From an uncultured Candidatus Melainabacteria bacterium (lineage in GTDB: Bacteria > Cyanobacteriota > Vampirovibrionia > Gastranaerophilales > Gastranaerophilaceae), in NCBI GenBank assembly GCA_949927415.1, contig CATLFB010000001.1, positions 434,001 to 498,000 on the forward strand: a DNA stretch of 64,000 bases. The letters are read 5' to 3'. The notes below the pieces were generated by a model. That model was not told where the DNA came from and made no database searches. It saw nothing but the letters and a program-made list of their open reading frames with translations. Shown here piece after piece: positions 19,164-28,683 of the stretch (positions are counted from its first letter, which is position 1; the number at the start of each line of letters is the position of its first letter). A program made the position numbers and the translations under genes.

Positions 19164-19628
19164 TTGAATACAGCAAGAGTAAGACGAGAAGATTTAAACT
19201 ATTCTTATACACAACCGGGTTACGGCGAAAACCCGATAACTCAAGCACCGGTAATAGAAGGACCTTTTTATTACGATAAAGAAAATCTGGTAAAAGAAAT
19301 GGCAATCAGAAGAATTAACAAAACTTTAAGCGGGTTGTTGACCCTTCTTATTCTGACAGCATTCGTCAGTTACTATTTTGCCATGACAAGCGAAGTCTCG
19401 CTGAACAAATTAAGACGCCAGATTACAACGCTGAACGAAGAAAATGCGGAACTTCAAAACAACCTTGACCGCCTAAAATCGTTCAATAATGTAGATGTTA
19501 CAATGGGTCAGTACAATTTGCTTCAAAAAGCCGCAAAAGTAATCGAAGTTCCGGCAGTCACAGCCGCAGTTCCCGTTGACAGCAAAAAAGCCGCAACAGC
19601 CGCATTCAGCTGGGCTATCGGGTATTAA
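19164..19628 (+). CDS. FtsL-like cell division protein
   Basis: 154 residues from TTG 19164, preceded by GGGGA. A cytoplasmic tail is followed by one membrane helix (LSGLLTLLILTAFVSYYFAM, about residues 55-75) and a coiled coil (LNKLRRQITTLNEENAELQNNLDRLKSF). Position right after rsmH and this topology are typical of FtsL. Sequence similarity within FtsL is low, so the name rests on context. Confidence 0.7.
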   Translation: MNTARVRREDLNYSYTQPGYGENPITQAPVIEGPFYYDKENLVKEMAIRRINKTLSGLLTLLILTAFVSYYFAMTSEVSLNKLRRQITTLNEENAELQNNLDRLKSFNNVDVTMGQYNLLQKAAKVIEVPAVTAAVPVDSKKAATAAFSWAIGY

Positions 19629-19660
19629 AAATTTCGATAAAATTCAAGATATTATTGTTT

Positions 19661-19695
19661 AAAAAACTTCCGCGACAAACGACGGAAGCTTTTTG
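19661..19695 (+). terminator. Rho-independent terminator after ftsL-like gene
   Basis: CTTCCG at 19667-19672 pairs with CGGAAG at 19683-19688, flanked by an A-run and a T-rich tail (CTTTTTGTTGT). It ends the rsmH-ftsL transcript. Confidence 0.7.
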
Positions 19696-19871
19696 TTGTC
19701 TTAGAGAATATTTCTAATGCAAAATATTACCTGCGCCCAAAAATTACTTAAGCAACTTTTGTATAACTTTTCCATACTAAAGTATGAACTTTTGTAAAAT
19801 ATGTTAAAGTTTTTTTCATGCTCTGCCGTAATACAAAACAAAAGTAGTAAGTAGAGAAGGCATGAACTTAA

Positions 19872-21158
19872 ATGAATAAAGATGGAAATAAAAACAGCGT
19901 TTCACTTTTCAGTCAATCTGAATTCTTAATTGATAACGACCCGCTGGAAGAAATTTTTGCACTCAACCTCGGTGACTTTTTGTCTGAACATTTGATATCA
20001 AAAGATTTGGCAGAAAAAATCGGCGAACACTCAAAAGAAGACAAAAAAGCCGGACTGAAAAACCAGCTTTCAGAACTCATTTCCATATATTCACTGAACA
20101 ATACACTTTGCGTGTTGAATTTTGAAACAAAAGAAGATTATGCAATCATAACATCCATCGCAAAATCAGTTGCGCAGATGGTCGACATAAAAGATTGCAA
20201 CATTTATCTTGCAAAAGAATTCACAAAAGGCTTTGGCGAAAACGAAATGCCGCTTGTACTTGCAGGTTCAACAACAGAATCTGCCGCAAAAGGTTATCAA
20301 CTGAATGAAGAAAATATTATTGCCAGAACATATTTAGAAAAAGATACAATCCATAATGAAAACTCAATTGCAATCTCAATCCATAGTATCTCTCAAAACA
20401 TCGGTGTCATTGAATTGCAAACATCTGCACTTCCTGATGAATTCATCGGGCTTGTTGAAAGCATCGCAAACCTTTTTGCAACCTCAATAACTCTGCAAAG
20501 CCAGATTGATGAATCGAACAAACTAATTGCTGATGAAAACTCTGCAACCCCGGATTTACAGCACATGAGAGCGGAATTGACCGCATTAATCGGCGACTTG
20601 TGCGACTTCCAGCAAATCTTTGTGGAAAACCTTGCAAATGCAGTTGACACAAAAGGCGGCTATAAAGTTTCGCACTCCAAAAACACAGCAAATCTTGCAA
20701 GAAAAATCTGCAAACAACTCGGACTGAACGAAAAGACAACAGATTTGATATATTATGCCGGATTGCTGCAAAATATCGGGAAAATCACACTTCCGGAAAG
20801 CATTTTTGCCACAAACGGAAAACTCTCCGATGAAGACTTCAAAAAAATCCAAAACCACTCAAATGTCGGCGTAAACCTTTTGATGAACATCAATTTTCTA
20901 TCAGAAGTTGTACCATATATCACATATCAAAAAGAACGCGTCGACGGCTCGGGTTCACCGGAAGGGCTGAAAGGCCAGTCAATCCCGTTCGGCTCAAGAA
21001 TTATTGCTGTTGCTGATGCGTATTCCGCAATGACATCTGACAGACCCTACAGAAAGGCTCTGCCGGCAGATGAAGCCCTTTCAATTCTAAAAAGTGAAGC
21101 CGGAAAGTTGTGGGATATTGATGTCGTCAATGCTCTTGCCCAAACGGTTCAAAACTAA
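19872..21158 (+). CDS. HD-GYP-like protein with degenerate active site
   Basis: 428 residues: an N-terminal region, a GAF-like domain (about 60-210) and a C-terminal HD-GYP fold (about 255-425). The HD-GYP skeleton is clear (SHSKNTANLARKICKQLGL, IGKITLPESIF, GSRIIAVADAYSAMTSDRPYRKAL), but catalytic positions are altered: LHDIGK is LQNIGK, HHE-x-x-DGSGYP is YQKERVDGSGSP. The protein is therefore unlikely to hydrolyse c-di-GMP and may sense or bind a ligand. Family is well supported; inactivity is inference from sequence. Confidence 0.85.
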   Translation: MNKDGNKNSVSLFSQSEFLIDNDPLEEIFALNLGDFLSEHLISKDLAEKIGEHSKEDKKAGLKNQLSELISIYSLNNTLCVLNFETKEDYAIITSIAKSVAQMVDIKDCNIYLAKEFTKGFGENEMPLVLAGSTTESAAKGYQLNEENIIARTYLEKDTIHNENSIAISIHSISQNIGVIELQTSALPDEFIGLVESIANLFATSITLQSQIDESNKLIADENSATPDLQHMRAELTALIGDLCDFQQIFVENLANAVDTKGGYKVSHSKNTANLARKICKQLGLNEKTTDLIYYAGLLQNIGKITLPESIFATNGKLSDEDFKKIQNHSNVGVNLLMNINFLSEVVPYITYQKERVDGSGSPEGLKGQSIPFGSRIIAVADAYSAMTSDRPYRKALPADEALSILKSEAGKLWDIDVVNALAQTVQN

Positions 21159-21184
21159 TTTCTGCATAAATTATATAAAAGGAT

Positions 21185-21220
21185 TGAGGCCGCGAAAAAA
21201 TTTGCGGCCTCAGTCTTTAT
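21185..21220 (+). terminator. Terminator after the HD-GYP gene
   Basis: TGAGGCCGC at 21185-21193 pairs with GCGGCCTCA at 21204-21212 across a loop of A/T bases, followed by GTCTTTA. It is a strong, GC-rich stem. Confidence 0.75.
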
Positions 21221-21282
21221 CGACGGTCTTTTTTTAATGCCGGATTTGAAGCAAAAAACAAATCCAAATCCGCATTTATGGA

Positions 21283-21579
21283 TTACTCCTGAACCACGCT
21301 GAAAGCCGTGATATCATCAATTGCAACACTCAGCCAGTCATAGCGGAAGCAAACATAATCATTGCATTCGCAGTTGTCATCATCGCATGTGCAATAATCT
21401 TCCAAACGGCAAACAAGCGCGTTTTCTAATGCGATAAAATCATCGTGGCATTCTTCACACTTGCCTTCAGGAAGAAAAACACGTCCGTCAATTTTCAAAT
21501 GCCCTGTGAAAATAACAATTTTATCAGTTCCGTTGTCTTCAACAATTTTCTTCAAGGATTTAATCAATTTTTTACTCAT
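21283..21579 (-). CDS. Cysteine-rich small protein, unknown
   Basis: 98 residues. After a basic helix comes a cysteine-rich acidic centre (CEECHDDFIALENALVCRLEDYCTCDDDNCECNDYVC) with eight cysteines, suitable for zinc or iron-sulfur binding. No signal peptide. GGAG precedes the ATG. Not recognised; it stands alone between the HD-GYP gene and murG. Confidence 0.65.
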   Translation of the reverse strand: MSKKLIKSLKKIVEDNGTDKIVIFTGHLKIDGRVFLPEGKCEECHDDFIALENALVCRLEDYCTCDDDNCECNDYVCFRYDWLSVAIDDITAFSVVQE

Positions 21580-21681
21580 CAGTTTTCTCCATATATTTAA
21601 AGCCCTAAGGCCACTCTAAACAAGTATATTTAATCAAATATTTGGAGAAAATAAATTCGACAACCAAACTAGGCGCAAATA

Positions 21682-22803
21682 TTAAGATTTCGCAAAACCA
21701 ATCAACTCTTCAGTTATCAAATTCACACTGTCATATTTTGCAAGCGAAATTGCATTTTGCTGAATTTTGCTTAATTCCGCGGGATTGTCCAAAAGATAAG
21801 AAATCAATTCCAACAGCATTTTTTCATTAACTTCCGCATCCTCAAGATATAAAGCAGCACCTTTTTCCTGCATATATTTTGCGTTTTTGCGCTGATGATC
21901 AGCCGCAGCATGCGGATATGGTACAAGGATTGAGGCAATACCCGATGCGCAAAGTTCCGACAAACTTAAAGAGCCGGATCTGGAAATCGCAATATCCGAC
22001 GCCTTCAAAACCGTCACCATATCATCGAAATAAGGCTTAACAATCAGGTTTTTATCAGCCTCATATTCAGGATAAATTTTAATCAACTGTTCAATTACGC
22101 GGCTGAAATTCTTCTTGCCGGTCTGAACAATAATCTGCAAATTGTAATCTTTGGAAAGCTTTTCTAAAATCTTCACAGCCCCGTCGTTAATTGAGCGCGC
22201 GCCCTGCGAACCGCCCATGATACAAAGCGTTGTACGATTTTGAAGCCCCAAATTTTTGCGCGCATCTTCTTTTGTAAGCGTTTTGAAAGCTTCCCGAATC
22301 GGGTTTCCGCCAATTAAACAATTTTTATTGCAAATCTCTTTTTTCGCACATTCAAACGCAAGAGAAACAGCCGCAGCGCCAGACGACAATTTTCTTGTAA
22401 CAAGTCCCGGCTTTGCATCGCAATCATGGAGCATATAAGGCGTTTTTGTAATCTTTGCCGCCAACAGAGCCGGCGCCGACACATAACCTCCGGTTCCAAA
22501 CACAGCATCCGGCTTGTATTTCATAATATATCCGACAGATTTCAAAACCGCAATCCCGAGTTCAAAACCCCATTTCACAAGCGCCAATTTTGCCCCGCGG
22601 GGCATCCCATGAACATTTACCGGCAAAAAATCGTACCCTTTTTGAGAAACAATTGAAAACTCAAGATTGTCAGGATTTCCGACATAAAATATTTTGTGGC
22701 CTTTATCTTTTAGAGAATCCGCAACCGCAGATGCCGGATAAATATGTCCGCCTGTGCCGCCGCCGGTTATGAAAAAAGTATATTTTTTATCGGTTTGAGT
22801 CAT
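21682..22803 (-). CDS. murG: UDP-GlcNAc:lipid I GlcNAc transferase
   Basis: Adds GlcNAc to lipid I to form lipid II at the inner membrane. 373 residues, with the G-loop FITGGGTGGHIYPA, the second glycine-rich loop IMGGSQGARSIND and the UDP-binding SRSGSLSLSELCASG. The start lies 17 bp inside the end of ftsW, so the two are coupled. It is the last gene of the murF-mraY-murD-ftsW-murG operon. Confidence 0.96.
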   Translation of the reverse strand: MTQTDKKYTFFITGGGTGGHIYPASAVADSLKDKGHKIFYVGNPDNLEFSIVSQKGYDFLPVNVHGMPRGAKLALVKWGFELGIAVLKSVGYIMKYKPDAVFGTGGYVSAPALLAAKITKTPYMLHDCDAKPGLVTRKLSSGAAAVSLAFECAKKEICNKNCLIGGNPIREAFKTLTKEDARKNLGLQNRTTLCIMGGSQGARSINDGAVKILEKLSKDYNLQIIVQTGKKNFSRVIEQLIKIYPEYEADKNLIVKPYFDDMVTVLKASDIAISRSGSLSLSELCASGIASILVPYPHAAADHQRKNAKYMQEKGAALYLEDAEVNEKMLLELISYLLDNPAELSKIQQNAISLAKYDSVNLITEELIGFAKS

Positions 22804-23989
22804 TTTCCTGATTCCTTATTTTTTTTATACGTTTTTTAGAAATATTCAAAAGAATTCCGACCATCCACAAAGATACAATCAAAGATGAGCCGCCATAACT
22901 TATGAAAGGCAGAGGAACGCCGGTTGTCGGCAGGAATGAACTTGCAACGCTTATGTTCAAAAAGGCTTGAAACCCTATTGAGAATGTAATTCCGACAGCC
23001 AAAAGTCTTCCGTACATATCCGGACACCTTGATGCGACAATAAATCCGCGGTGGATAAACGTCCAGAAAAGCCCGATAACTAAAACGCATCCGACAAATC
23101 CCAATTCTTCCGCGACAATTGCGAAGATAAAGTCCGTATGGCATTCCGGCAGATACGACAATTTCTGGATAGATCCGCCGTATCCGACACCGTTGAAACC
23201 GCCTGAGGCAAATGCAATCAGCGACTGAATAATGTTATAGCCTGCGCCCTGCGGGTCAGTTTCCGGATGGCGCCAGATTCTTAAGCGCTGGAGCTGATAG
23301 GGTTTAATAATTGTTGTCAGAGCCAGGATAACCGTTGTGACGCCGGCTGCAAGACAGCTGAAAAAGAGTTTTAAAGAACCACCGCCGCACAAAAACATTA
23401 CAACCGACACAGAAAGCAACAAAATTACCATACTTAAATTCGGCTGCATGAAAATAAATGCAAGCATTACAAGAATCGGAACGAAGTATTTTATCCATTT
23501 TGTTTCGTCGAAAAGATTTCCGTTTTCTCTAAAGGCTGATGCCAGAAGCAATACAACTGCAGGTTTTGCAAATTCTGACGGCTGAAGCTGGAAGCCTAAA
23601 AGGTTAATCCATCTTTTTGCGCCGTTGACGGTAACTCCAAGCGGCGTAAAATCCACCAGCAAAAGAAGTATAATAATACCTGCCGCTACGATTGTATTCC
23701 ACTGCGCGAGTTTTTTGTAATCGTAATTTGTGAAAAATTTAAGCCCGACAAATCCGACAACAAAGCAGATAATTTGTTTTATCAAAAATTGCGCGGGATT
23801 AACGCCCTCATCAAGACATTTTGGAGCCGAAGCCGAAAATATTGCCATAAATCCTATCATAACAAGGAAAGTCACGACAACTAAGAGCGTTCTGTCCGGA
23901 GAGGAGATAATAACACTCTGAATCGGCTGGCGATTTGCGCGCTGTCTTTCTCTTTCATAATTATTTCTGTCATAATCGCGATAGGACAT
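22787..23989 (-). CDS. ftsW: Lipid II polymerase FtsW (SEDS family)
   Basis: 400 residues with about ten membrane helices. Family motifs include FSAS near the first helix, QLQPSEFAKPAVVL, GFNGVGYGGSIQKLSYLPECHTDFIFAIVAEELG and the C-terminal TTGVPLPFISYGGSSLI. SEDS proteins polymerise septal peptidoglycan with a class B penicillin-binding protein. The gene overlaps murD by 20 bp and murG by 17 bp. Confidence 0.95.
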   Translation of the reverse strand: MSYRDYDRNNYERERQRANRQPIQSVIISSPDRTLLVVVTFLVMIGFMAIFSASAPKCLDEGVNPAQFLIKQIICFVVGFVGLKFFTNYDYKKLAQWNTIVAAGIIILLLLVDFTPLGVTVNGAKRWINLLGFQLQPSEFAKPAVVLLLASAFRENGNLFDETKWIKYFVPILVMLAFIFMQPNLSMVILLLSVSVVMFLCGGGSLKLFFSCLAAGVTTVILALTTIIKPYQLQRLRIWRHPETDPQGAGYNIIQSLIAFASGGFNGVGYGGSIQKLSYLPECHTDFIFAIVAEELGFVGCVLVIGLFWTFIHRGFIVASRCPDMYGRLLAVGITFSIGFQAFLNISVASSFLPTTGVPLPFISYGGSSLIVSLWMVGILLNISKKRIKKIRNQENDSNR

Positions 23990-25322
23990 ATTCTTTAAAT
24001 ACCTTTCCCCTTTCTTCGTATCCGCTGAACATATCGAAACTTGCGCATGCCGGCGAGAGCAGAACTACATCCGGATTCAATTCGATTGATTTGTCGATTG
24101 CGCTTTGCATTGTAGTTTCGCGTATAATATTGTTAAACCCGTCTGATCTGAGGTTTTCTTCAAACCTGTCTGCGGCCTCTCCTATCAAAATCACGGTTTT
24201 AATATGTTTTTTGCAAGCCTCGTCGAATTCTTTCAAATCAGTATTCTTGTCGCGGCCGCCGGCAATCAGTACAACATTTTCATCTTCTTTGAATGAGCGG
24301 ATTGCAACAAGCGAGGCTTCCGGATTTGTCGCTTTTGAATCGTTGTAGAAAACAGTTCCGTTTTTCTGTGCAAACTTTTCTAACCGATGCTCAGGAACTT
24401 TGAATGACATAATCGCATTTTTTATGTTTTCGTTTGAAACCCCTTCGAGTTTTGCTGCAATCACTGCACACTCAATATTTTGATAATTGTGTTCGCCAAT
24501 CATCGGGCAGTCTTTCAAGTCGATTATATGTTCTTCTATTCCGCCGCGTTTGAAATAAATCGCGTCATCTTTGACATAACAGCAATTTTCGCCCAAATTT
24601 TCGGCAAACATAAATACAGTTCCGCCGCAAACTTTTGCAAACTCTCTCAAACGTTCATCCTTGGCATTCAGGATTGAAAATGCTGGTGCGGTCGGAGATT
24701 TAAAGATTTTCGACTTTGCATTAAAATAGTTTTCGAGATTTCCATGCCAGTTGATGTGATCGGGTGTGAAGTTTGTCCAAACTGAAATCTGCGGCTGGAA
24801 AGCGTCGCTGTATTCAAGTTGGAAAGAACTGCATTCGCACACAAAAACCTCAACCTCAACATCCAAAAGGTCACATGGCGGAACTCCGTAATTTCCGCAA
24901 GGATAAGCCTTAAATTCCGTATTCAAAATATGCGCCGTCAGAGCAGTTGTTGTTGTTTTGCCGTTGGTGCCGGTTATTGCAACAAAAGGTTTCAGGGTTT
25001 GTGTGAAGGCAAGTTCGATTTCAGAGATTACCTGAATATTTTCATTCTTCAATTTTTGCATAATCTCTGACTGAGGCGGGATTCCGGGGCTTGTGACGGC
25101 TATATAGGAATCTTTTATAAAATCTTCGCTATGCGCGCCCATCTCTACCTTTATGCCTGATTTTTCCAATTCTTCAATAACTGCAGAATCTTTATCCTCG
25201 CGCGGGCGGCTTTCTGTGATGTAAACATCCGCGCCATGTTTGTTCAAATACTTTGCGGCCGCAATTCCGCTTTTTGATAAACCCAATACCAGAACTTTTT
25301 TATCAAACCAATTTGTTTTCAT
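23970..25322 (-). CDS. murD: UDP-MurNAc-L-Ala:D-Glu ligase
   Basis: 450 residues. N-terminal Rossmann start KVLVLGLSKSGIAAAKYL, ATP-binding GTNGKTTTTAL, FTPDHINWH, the C-terminal domain with EHRLE and NDSKATNPEAS and IAGGRDKN. It adds D-glutamate to the peptidoglycan precursor. Starts 3 bp downstream of the mraY stop and overlaps ftsW. Confidence 0.96.
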   Translation of the reverse strand: MKTNWFDKKVLVLGLSKSGIAAAKYLNKHGADVYITESRPREDKDSAVIEELEKSGIKVEMGAHSEDFIKDSYIAVTSPGIPPQSEIMQKLKNENIQVISEIELAFTQTLKPFVAITGTNGKTTTTALTAHILNTEFKAYPCGNYGVPPCDLLDVEVEVFVCECSSFQLEYSDAFQPQISVWTNFTPDHINWHGNLENYFNAKSKIFKSPTAPAFSILNAKDERLREFAKVCGGTVFMFAENLGENCCYVKDDAIYFKRGGIEEHIIDLKDCPMIGEHNYQNIECAVIAAKLEGVSNENIKNAIMSFKVPEHRLEKFAQKNGTVFYNDSKATNPEASLVAIRSFKEDENVVLIAGGRDKNTDLKEFDEACKKHIKTVILIGEAADRFEENLRSDGFNNIIRETTMQSAIDKSIELNPDVVLLSPACASFDMFSGYEERGKVFKEYVLSRL

Positions 25323-25325
25323 AGA

Positions 25326-26315
25326 TTATATTACACCTCTGTTTGTCAGATAAAACAACGCGAGCGCAAACGCTCCAAGAATTGCTGAGGAAAAAGCAAA
25401 CACCAGAACAATTTTCTTTTCGCTCCATCCGCAAAGTTCAAAGTGATGGTGAATCGGCGCCATTTTAAAAATCCGCTTTCCGGTTGTTTTGAAACTTGTA
25501 ACCTGCAAAATTACAGACAAAGTTTCCATCACAAAAATTCCGCCGATAAAAATCAAAAGGAATTCAAATTTACCGACAACCGCTAACGTTCCAAGAAGTC
25601 CGCCGATTGCAAGAGAACCCGTATCGCCCATAAAAACCTGAGCTTTGGGCTTGTTATATCTCAAAAATCCAAACAATGCACCCGCAACAGACGCTGAAAT
25701 TATCGCCGCTCCCGGATGCCCGCCAAAAAGCAGAATCAATGCACTCGCAGTAAATGCAAAAACACCCGTAGACGCCGCCAGCCCGTCAAGCCCGTCTGTC
25801 AGATTGTAAGCATTTGACGCTCCCGTAATTACGAAAACGGCCAAAAACGGATACAGCCATTTCAAATCAATTGCAAAATGCCCGACAGAAAACACTGATC
25901 CGTCAGGATTTGTCATCATGACATACAATGCCGGCAAAAGCGCGATTGCAATTTGGCGGAGAAGTTTTCCGCGCGCGCTCAGGCCATCGTTAGTTCTACC
26001 TTTAAGTTTCAAATAATCGTCCTGAAAGCCCGCGAAAGTATAGAACAAAAGCGTAATCAAAATTATTCCGACTTCGGCGGAAAGTCTTTGCGCAAGCATT
26101 AATGTAATAATTGATGCGATAATTACTGCAAGAATTATAAAAACGCCACCCGTTGTCGGCGTGCCTTGTTTCTGTTTATGTGCTTCCGGCGCCAAATCTT
26201 TCACGTATTGGCCAATCATTTTCTTTTTCAAAAAAGATATATACGGAACCCCGAACAAAAGACATAATATCATTCCCAGCAAAAATGCTACTGTAACCAT
26301 TATCATAATAATCAT
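25326..26315 (-). CDS. mraY: Phospho-MurNAc-pentapeptide transferase
   Basis: Transfers phospho-MurNAc-pentapeptide to undecaprenyl phosphate, making lipid I. 329 residues and about ten helices. Motifs are TPTTGGVFI, FQDDYLKL, NLTDGLDGLA, VFMGDTGSLAIGG and the histidine-rich MAPIHHHFELCGW. The first ATG overlaps the murF stop as ATGA; GGGAGAG upstream is better spaced for the third methionine (26306), which may be the real start. Confidence 0.96.
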   Translation of the reverse strand: MIIMIMVTVAFLLGMILCLLFGVPYISFLKKKMIGQYVKDLAPEAHKQKQGTPTTGGVFIILAVIIASIITLMLAQRLSAEVGIILITLLFYTFAGFQDDYLKLKGRTNDGLSARGKLLRQIAIALLPALYVMMTNPDGSVFSVGHFAIDLKWLYPFLAVFVITGASNAYNLTDGLDGLAASTGVFAFTASALILLFGGHPGAAIISASVAGALFGFLRYNKPKAQVFMGDTGSLAIGGLLGTLAVVGKFEFLLIFIGGIFVMETLSVILQVTSFKTTGKRIFKMAPIHHHFELCGWSEKKIVLVFAFSSAILGAFALALFYLTNRGVI

Positions 26316-27655
26316 CTCTCCCTGATAATTTCTAGTATTTCTTCAAATTTCATAGAACGTGAAGCCTTTAAAAATATTGTACTTCCGGCTTTTATGTTTT
26401 CAAGTATGTAAAGCGCTGTTTGCATATTATTTTCAAAATTCTTTACAAAAATGCCCTGTTTTGAAAGCGCATGACCGATTTTTTCTCCGAGATTTCCGAC
26501 TGTCAAAAACTTAACTTCTTTTTCTCTTCTGTATGTCAAAACTTCATTAAGCAAAGCTTTTCCGACATTTTCGTGGATTTCTTCTTCCGCACATCCCAAT
26601 TCACCCATATTCCCGAGAATAATAACAGGATTTTCATAAAAATAAAGAAATGTCGAAACAGAAGCCTTCATCGACTCAGGATTGGCGTTGTAGCTGTCAT
26701 TGATAAATTTAAACCCTTTAATTTCTTCAACTTCCCATCGCTTTTCAATCGGTCTGTAATCCAGAAGCCCCGCTTTAATCTCTTCATAAACCATTCCGGC
26801 TTTATAACCCGCCTCAATTGCCGCAAGCGAGTTTTCTATATTGTAATTTCCCTCAACGTTAAGTTCATATTCAAGTTTCTTATAGATAAATTTTGAATAC
26901 CCCTGCCTTTGTTCTAAAACTTCGACATCCCACAAAGAATACCAAACTTTTTCACCGTCAAATCCGGCAAAATTCTTCAACCGCGGATTGTCATTAGCAA
27001 TTAAGGCACCCTTTGAATTCAAATAAGAAACAATTTCCGATTTTGCTTTTGCAATATTATCAAGGCTTCCAAGCCGTCCCAAATGCGCGGAGCCGGCGTT
27101 TGTAATTATTGCAACATCAGGTTCAGCGTATTTTGAAAGAAGTTCTATTTCACCTAACCCCCTCATTCCCATTTCGACAATCAAAACTTCGGTATTTTCC
27201 GGCATCCCGAGAATAGTCTGGCAAAGCCCTACTTCGTTGTTATGATTTGAGAAAGTTTTTTTTGTTTTGAATTTTTTATTTAAAACCGCAAAAACCATTT
27301 CTTTTGTGGTGGTTTTGCCTGAACTTCCGGTAATAGCAATGGTCAGCGGATTGATTTTGCGCCTGTAAAACCTTGCAAGAGCCAAATATGCATCCAAAGT
27401 ATTCTCAACTTTAAATACAACTTTTGCATCCTCAAAAACCTCTTTGCCTGTAGTAAAATATCCGGCCGCACCTTTATCAAGCGCCTGCCTAATAAATTTT
27501 TCGCCATCAAAAGTTTCGCCCTTCAAAGGAAGATAAATTTCACCTTCCTTAATCGTTCTTGTATCAGTTGAAATACCGTATAAATCAGCATTTCCCAAAC
27601 TTTTTAACACATCTGCCTCTGTGGCAATCCCTATTTCTTTCTCATTAAACTTCAT
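26312..27655 (-). CDS. murF: UDP-MurNAc-tripeptide:D-Ala-D-Ala ligase
   Basis: 447 residues. The N-terminal domain has GISTDTRTIKEGEIYLPLKG, the ATP loop is ITGSSGKTTTKEM, then SNHNNEVGL, EMGMRGLGEI and NDSYNANPESMKAS. It completes the UDP-MurNAc-pentapeptide. It is the first gene of the five-gene minus-strand operon and is divergent from the rplU promoter. Confidence 0.96.
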   Translation of the reverse strand: MKFNEKEIGIATEADVLKSLGNADLYGISTDTRTIKEGEIYLPLKGETFDGEKFIRQALDKGAAGYFTTGKEVFEDAKVVFKVENTLDAYLALARFYRRKINPLTIAITGSSGKTTTKEMVFAVLNKKFKTKKTFSNHNNEVGLCQTILGMPENTEVLIVEMGMRGLGEIELLSKYAEPDVAIITNAGSAHLGRLGSLDNIAKAKSEIVSYLNSKGALIANDNPRLKNFAGFDGEKVWYSLWDVEVLEQRQGYSKFIYKKLEYELNVEGNYNIENSLAAIEAGYKAGMVYEEIKAGLLDYRPIEKRWEVEEIKGFKFINDSYNANPESMKASVSTFLYFYENPVIILGNMGELGCAEEEIHENVGKALLNEVLTYRREKEVKFLTVGNLGEKIGHALSKQGIFVKNFENNMQTALYILENIKAGSTIFLKASRSMKFEEILEIIRER

Positions 27656-27716
27656 ATTTATAATTTTACTTCAAACAAAACAACAGGCGCAGAAAGTTAA
27701 TAAATATTAATACTGC

Positions 27717-27745
27717 TTGACAATCGGATTTGACTATCTGATAAT
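27717..27745 (+). promoter_or_regulatory. Promoter of rplU-rpmA
   Basis: TTGACA at 27717-27722, a 17-base spacer and GATAAT at 27740-27745. The roughly 85-base leader that follows could hold the L21-type leader seen before rplU in many bacteria, but I cannot fold it with confidence. Confidence 0.75.
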
Positions 27746-27835
27746 AATTATACGTGTATTACAGGTAAATCGTTGACAAAACCCCGACGCTTGTGCTGAA
27801 AGGGTTACGAAACCTCAATTAGAAAGGACAAACAA

Positions 27836-28186
27836 ATGTACGCAATTGTAGAAACAGGCGGAAAACAGTATCAGGTTGAAGAAGGACGCTATGTTGATAT
27901 CGAACTTCTTAATCAGGAAGCAGATTCTAAAGTTGTTTTTGACAACATCGTTATGATTGTTAACGGCAAAAAATCAAAAGTAGGTCAGCCTTATGTTTCA
28001 GGCGCTTCTGTTGAAGGCGTTGTTGTTAAAGAAGACAAATCTAAAAAAATCATCGTCTTCAAACAAAGACCAAAAAAAGGCTACAGAAAAAAACAAGGCC
28101 ACAGACAAGGCTTTACAAGAGTTATGATTAACAAAATCAGAACTTCTGCACAGAAAAAAGCAGCCGAAACAACTGAAGAAGCGTAA
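27836..28186 (+). CDS. rplU: 50S ribosomal protein L21
   Basis: 116 residues, MYAIVETGGKQYQVEEGRYV, with FKQRPKKGYRKKQGHRQGFT, typical of L21. GAAAGGAC precedes the ATG. It binds 23S rRNA near L20. It is followed by rpmA, with a palindromic element in between. Confidence 0.97.
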   Translation: MYAIVETGGKQYQVEEGRYVDIELLNQEADSKVVFDNIVMIVNGKKSKVGQPYVSGASVEGVVVKEDKSKKIIVFKQRPKKGYRKKQGHRQGFTRVMINKIRTSAQKKAAETTEEA

Positions 28187-28191
28187 TTTAT

Positions 28192-28263
28192 TCACCCTCT
28201 ACCTCTGGGAGAGGGAAGAATTTCTTAGTGAACGCAAGTGAACTTAGAAATTCGGGTGAGGGT
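28192..28263. repeat. Palindromic element between rplU and rpmA
   Basis: About 72 bp with two hairpins: CCCTCT/AGAGGG, then an arm GAATTTCTTAGT pairing with ACTTAGAAATTC with one mismatch. The right end reads GGGTGAGGGT, as in the copies at 40481 and 41966. It is within the transcript, so it could also act on mRNA stability or L27 translation. Confidence 0.7.
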
Positions 28264-28337
28264 CAAACCTCATAAATACTCCGTAATCAACACGGAAAAC
28301 AAGTAAAAGAAATCAAAACAATACAGGAGATAAAGAA

Positions 28338-28592
28338 ATGGCACATAAGAAAGGTATGGGATCAACCCGTAACGGACGCGATTCCGAAGCGAAGCGATTA
28401 GGCGTCAAAAAATTCGGCGGCGAAGTTGTCAAAGCCGGAAACATTATTGTTCGCCAACGCGGAACCAAAATTCACCCGGGCAACAATGTAGGCATCGGTT
28501 CAGACGATACTTTGTTCGCTCTTATCGACGGTCAGGTGAAATTTGAGCCGCACAGACGCGACAGAAAACAGGTTAGCGTTTACGCTGTATAG
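28338..28592 (+). CDS. rpmA: 50S ribosomal protein L27
   Basis: 84 residues beginning [28 protein letters not shown], directly at the conserved A-H-K-K-G start with no N-terminal extension, so the Firmicutes-type cleavable leader is absent. AGGAGAT precedes the ATG. Ends with a strong terminator at 28652. Confidence 0.97.
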   Translation: MAHKKGMGSTRNGRDSEAKRLGVKKFGGEVVKAGNIIVRQRGTKIHPGNNVGIGSDDTLFALIDGQVKFEPHRRDRKQVSVYAV

Positions 28593-28651
28593 TTAAGTTA
28601 AATGCTCAGCCATGCAGCAACTTAAACTTTAAATCAATAGAACTATTAACA

Positions 28652-28683
28652 AAAAGCGGTTTTGATTAAAACCGCTTTTCTGT
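28652..28683 (+). terminator. Terminator of rplU-rpmA (bidirectional)
   Basis: AAAAGCGGTTTT at 28652-28663, loop GATT, then AAAACCGCTTTT at 28668-28679. Perfect 12-base stem with A- and T-rich flanks, so it also serves the convergent pseudopilin gene. Confidence 0.85.

Noticed and set aside
23935-24348. 137-codon plus-strand ORF opposite murD
   Set aside because: Antisense shadow of ftsW/murD with no domain or start signal.
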